NCBI GenBank assembly: GCA_029778235.1
Contig: JAKOQS010000256.1
Span: forward strand, 1-45,383
DNA length: 45,383 nt
Direction of reading: 5' to 3'
Source of the DNA: Chloroflexota bacterium
GTDB lineage: Bacteria; Chloroflexota; Limnocylindria; Limnocylindrales; CSP1-4
Below the pieces are notes generated by a model. The model was not told where the DNA came from. It did not search any database and saw nothing but the letters and a program-made list of their open reading frames with translations. Position 1 is the stretch's first letter, and the number at the start of each line of letters is the position of its first letter. The position numbers were made by a program, and so were the translations under genes. Positions 43,048 to 45,383 of the stretch are shown here, piece after piece.

Positions 43048-44826
43048 TCAGGCCTCCGCGGGCGTGCCCGGGGCGGCGGCCGGGTCGGCGGCGCCCCCGA
43101 GGCCCGCGGCTGCGGCGCCGGCGACGCCCGCGGCCGCTGCTGCGGCCGGGGCACCCGCCTCGACCTCCGCCGGCATGTCGCGACCCGGGACCCCGTACTC
43201 GCGGCGGGCGCCGGCGAGGTACGTCTCGACCTCCGCCCGCCTGCGCGCCTCGTCCCACCCGAGCTCGCCCCCGAGGAGCTCCACGACGCGCGGCGCGATG
43301 GACGCGCCCCTGTCGCGCAGCTCCATCGCGAGGCGGAACCGCCGCGCGAGGACGTCGTCGAGCGTCAGCGCCATCTCCCGGTGCGCCGCCCAGACGACCT
43401 CGGCCTCGAGGAACGGCCGGTCCGGGACGAGCGGCCGGAGGAGGTCGCGCCGGCGTCCGAGCTCCACCACTGCCATCGCCTCGGTGCCGTGCCGCTGCGT
43501 GAGGCGCATCGCCTGCTCGTTCGTCAGCCCGGTGTCCCTCGAGATCCGGTCCGCGAGGTTCGAGAGGACGGCACGCGAGGCGGCACCGACGAGCGGCAAC
43601 TCCGCGGTCGCGGACGGCCGCGCCTTCGCCTCGGCCGGGCCGAGCGCTGCATCGACCGCGTCGCGGGCCATGAGCCGGTACGTCGTGTACTTGCCGCCGC
43701 CGATCCGGACGAGGCCGTTGCGGTCCACGTTCACTTTGTGCTCGCGCGACACCTTCACGGTACCGCCGTCGAGCGCCTCGCCGACGAGCGGGCGCAGGCC
43801 CGCATACGTGCCGGCGATGTCGTCCGTCGTGAGGTCCACGGCGAGGACCGTGTTCACGATCTCGAGGAGTCGGTCCACCTCGGCGCGGCTCGCGACCGGG
43901 TGGTCCGGCGGGCCGTCGTACGGCTGGTCGGTGGTCCCGATGACCCAGAAGTCCGGCCACGGAACGATGAACGCGACCTTTCCGGGGACGCGGATCGCCA
44001 TCCCGTGCTTCATCGGGATCCGCTCGCGGGCGATCATGATGTGAGACCCGATGCTCGGGATCATCTTCGCGCCACCGAACGGGCTGTCGGCGCGGGCCGC
44101 CCAGACGCCGGTGGCGTCGATCACGCGCTTCGCACGGATGCGGAGGTCCTCGCCGGCGAGCAGGTCGCGGGCGACGATCCCCTTCGCCGTGCCGCCCTCC
44201 AGTACCAGCCCGTCCGCCCGGACGCGCGTCACCGGCAGGCCGCCGAGGCCCGCGGCGGTGCGTGCGACCGCGAGCGTGTAGCGCGCGTCGTCCTCGGCGC
44301 CGTCGTGGTAGACGATCGCGCCGCGCAGCCCCTCGGTCCGGATCGGCGGCACGAGCTCGCGCGTCGCCTTCACGCCGAGGTGGCGGGAGATCCCGCCGCG
44401 GCGCGCCGAGCCGAGCGCGTCGTAGAAGCCGATGCCGGCCCCGTAGAAGCCGCGCGTGACGAACGGCATCCCGTAGAGCGGGAAGACGAGGGGGCGGAGC
44501 GACACGAGGTGCGGCGCGAGGTCGAGCAGGCGGGCGCGCTCCGAGAGCGCCTCGCGCACGAGCCCGATGTGGAACTGCTCCAGGTAGCGGAGGCCGCCGT
44601 GGATGAGGCGCGACGACCGGCTGGAGGTCCCCGCGGCGATGTCCGACTGCTCGACGAGCGCCGCGCGGAGGCCCCGCGAGACGGCGTCGAGGAGGATCCC
44701 GGCCCCGGTGATGCCGCCGCCGACGACGACGACATCCCATTCCTCACCGGCGAGAGCGGCGAGGTCGGCGCGTCGTGCCGCCGCGGGATCCGTGGTGGTG
44801 GCAGCGATCGCGATCTCATCGGTCAT
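43048..44826 (-). CDS. glpD: Glycerol-3-phosphate dehydrogenase, FAD-dependent (aerobic type)
   Basis: This 592-residue flavoprotein has the FAD-binding [20 protein letters not shown] segment, [50 protein letters not shown] and [20 protein letters not shown], the GlpD hallmarks, followed by the C-terminal helical domain and a long Ala/Gly/Pro tail of about 45 residues. It oxidises glycerol 3-phosphate to DHAP and passes electrons to quinone at the membrane. ATG 44826 has no ribosome site; TACGAT ends six bases upstream, so the mRNA seems leaderless. It heads a two-gene operon with glpK. Confidence 0.96.
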   Translation of the reverse strand: MTDEIAIAATTTDPAAARRADLAALAGEEWDVVVVGGGITGAGILLDAVSRGLRAALVEQSDIAAGTSSRSSRLIHGGLRYLEQFHIGLVREALSERARLLDLAPHLVSLRPLVFPLYGMPFVTRGFYGAGIGFYDALGSARRGGISRHLGVKATRELVPPIRTEGLRGAIVYHDGAEDDARYTLAVARTAAGLGGLPVTRVRADGLVLEGGTAKGIVARDLLAGEDLRIRAKRVIDATGVWAARADSPFGGAKMIPSIGSHIMIARERIPMKHGMAIRVPGKVAFIVPWPDFWVIGTTDQPYDGPPDHPVASRAEVDRLLEIVNTVLAVDLTTDDIAGTYAGLRPLVGEALDGGTVKVSREHKVNVDRNGLVRIGGGKYTTYRLMARDAVDAALGPAEAKARPSATAELPLVGAASRAVLSNLADRISRDTGLTNEQAMRLTQRHGTEAMAVVELGRRRDLLRPLVPDRPFLEAEVVWAAHREMALTLDDVLARRFRLAMELRDRGASIAPRVVELLGGELGWDEARRRAEVETYLAGARREYGVPGRDMPAEVEAGAPAAAAAAGVAGAAAAGLGGAADPAAAPGTPAEA

Positions 44827-44832
44827 GCGGGC

Positions 44833-44838
44833 ATCGTA
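44833..44838 (-). promoter_or_regulatory. -10 box of leaderless glpD
   Basis: TACGAT on the minus strand ends six bases before ATG 44826. The region 17 bases further upstream (TTCCGG) is a poor -35. Confidence 0.45.
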
Positions 44839-45139
44839 GTCGAGCCGGGAGGCGCCCGGAACGGGCCGAACGGGCAGAGCCATGTGACCTCGGGGCACAC
44901 GGAGCAGGCCGGCCGGGCCAGGGAGGGTACCGGTGCCCGGGCCCCGCGCCCGGACCCGTCTCCCCGTGGCGGCCGCCCGGCCATCCGCGATGCCATTGGG
45001 GCCACTACGGCGGACGCCCTCGCACCTGTCGATGGCCCTCCGCCGGCCTCGCCTCCCGCGGTCCGCCCTTCGGCCACGCTCGGATCCGCGCTCCGTGATG
45101 CTTCGGCCTGCACCCGCCACCCTCGGCGGCGTTCGCGGT

Positions 45140-45164
45140 ACCAGCCCGGCCGATACCCCGGATC
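45140..45164 (-). repeat. Dispersed palindromic repeat, copy C
   Basis: Read on the minus strand, 20 of 25 positions match copy B, including the invariant TCCGGG near the 5' end and GCCGGGCTGGT at the 3' end. It lies about 11.7 kb from the other two copies, again outside genes. Confidence 0.5.
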
Positions 45165-45273
45165 ATGCCGCACGCCTGCCCCTGGCGCCCGCACTCGCAG
45201 CGGACCAGGCGGGTGCCCGCAGTACGTCCGGGCGGCCCGACCGCCGGCCCGTGGCCGCCCCGCCGCCAAGTGG

Positions 45274-45279
45274 TATCAT
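45274..45279 (+). promoter_or_regulatory. -10 box of tRNA-Pro
   Basis: TATCAT at 45274-45279 (five of six matches, same as at arsR) would start RNA near 45286, about 19 bases before the mature tRNA. The -35 is not clear. Confidence 0.45.
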
Positions 45280-45304
45280 CCGCGTCGCCTCAGGGCACCT
45301 CGGT

Positions 45305-45381
<77 letters not shown>

Positions 45382-45383
45382 GA

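Larger units (their letters stand above)
44827..45304. other. Non-coding 478-bp region between glpD and tRNA-Pro
   Basis: It holds the glpD -10 box, one copy of the dispersed palindromic repeat (45140-45164) and the -10 of the tRNA gene. Frames across it have no ribosome sites or recognisable domains, and I see no gene. Confidence 0.5.

Noticed and set aside
44827-45300. Possible gene in the 478-bp gap before the tRNA
   Set aside because: Open frames exist on both strands, as expected in GC-rich DNA, but none has a start signal, codon bias like the neighbours or a recognisable domain.

Overview
The window is one chromosomal stretch of very GC-rich bacterial DNA with dense coding: about 41 protein genes, one tRNA, no insertion sequences and no CRISPR array. 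Third codon positions are almost all G or C, GTG starts are frequent, and several genes have a TANNNT-type -10 box 6-7 bases before the start codon, which suggests leaderless mRNAs. Gene content (Lrp-linked corrinoid/folate methyl transfer, fused MetF with a MetV-like Cys-rich tail, DUF1638, ResB, arsM/arsR, CUT1 sugar transporter, glpDK) fits a high-GC Chloroflexota of the Limnocylindria type. An actinobacterial relative cannot be excluded by reading alone, so the taxonomic call is inference.

Layout. 1-830 (+): the 3' end of a membrane polyferredoxin and a small secreted partner. 933-4093 (-): a secreted Gly/Gln-rich protein, a strong hairpin, an OmpR-type response regulator, a histidine kinase and a methyltransferase. 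4293-8268: LOG-family hydrolase, secreted subtilase, a small membrane protein and a voltage-gated-type K+ channel. 8319-9632: divergent arsM and arsR sharing a compact double-operator promoter. 9779-12372: a DUF308-DUF389 fusion and a DUF1638 protein. 12608-17206 (+): a MacAB-type export operon of adaptor, ATPase, FtsX-type permease and an anchored OB-like protein, ending in a bidirectional terminator.

17339-24967 (-) is the most distinctive block, six tightly spaced genes read as Lrp/AsnC regulator, glycosyltransferase, RACo-like corrinoid activator, methylene-THF reductase fused to a Cys-rich MetV-like domain, methyl-THF:corrinoid methyltransferase, and corrinoid protein. Together they form a complete path between methylene-THF and a methylated corrinoid protein plus its repair enzyme, but no substrate methyltransferase or CODH/ACS gene is visible. 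The DUF1638 gene 5 kb away belongs to a family known from corrinoid methyltransferase neighbourhoods.

25058-29873 (+): a mini-ORF, ResB (apparently starting at ATC), a PucR-type regulator and type I glutamine synthetase. 29977-33191: a secreted blue-copper protein, an MFS transporter and an AMMECR1-domain protein. 33246-33430 holds an inverted pair of palindromic repeats, with a third copy near 45150. 33535-35999: aminotransferase, PLDc_N-SHOCT membrane protein and a conserved small protein. 36047-41421: a carbohydrate locus with galT and a DeoR regulator on one strand and a sugar-binding lipoprotein and two permeases on the other; a perfect inverted repeat sits inside the binding-protein promoter. 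No transporter ATPase is present, so a shared one is presumably encoded elsewhere. 41540-44826 (-): glpD-glpK. The right edge is a tRNA-Pro(CGG).
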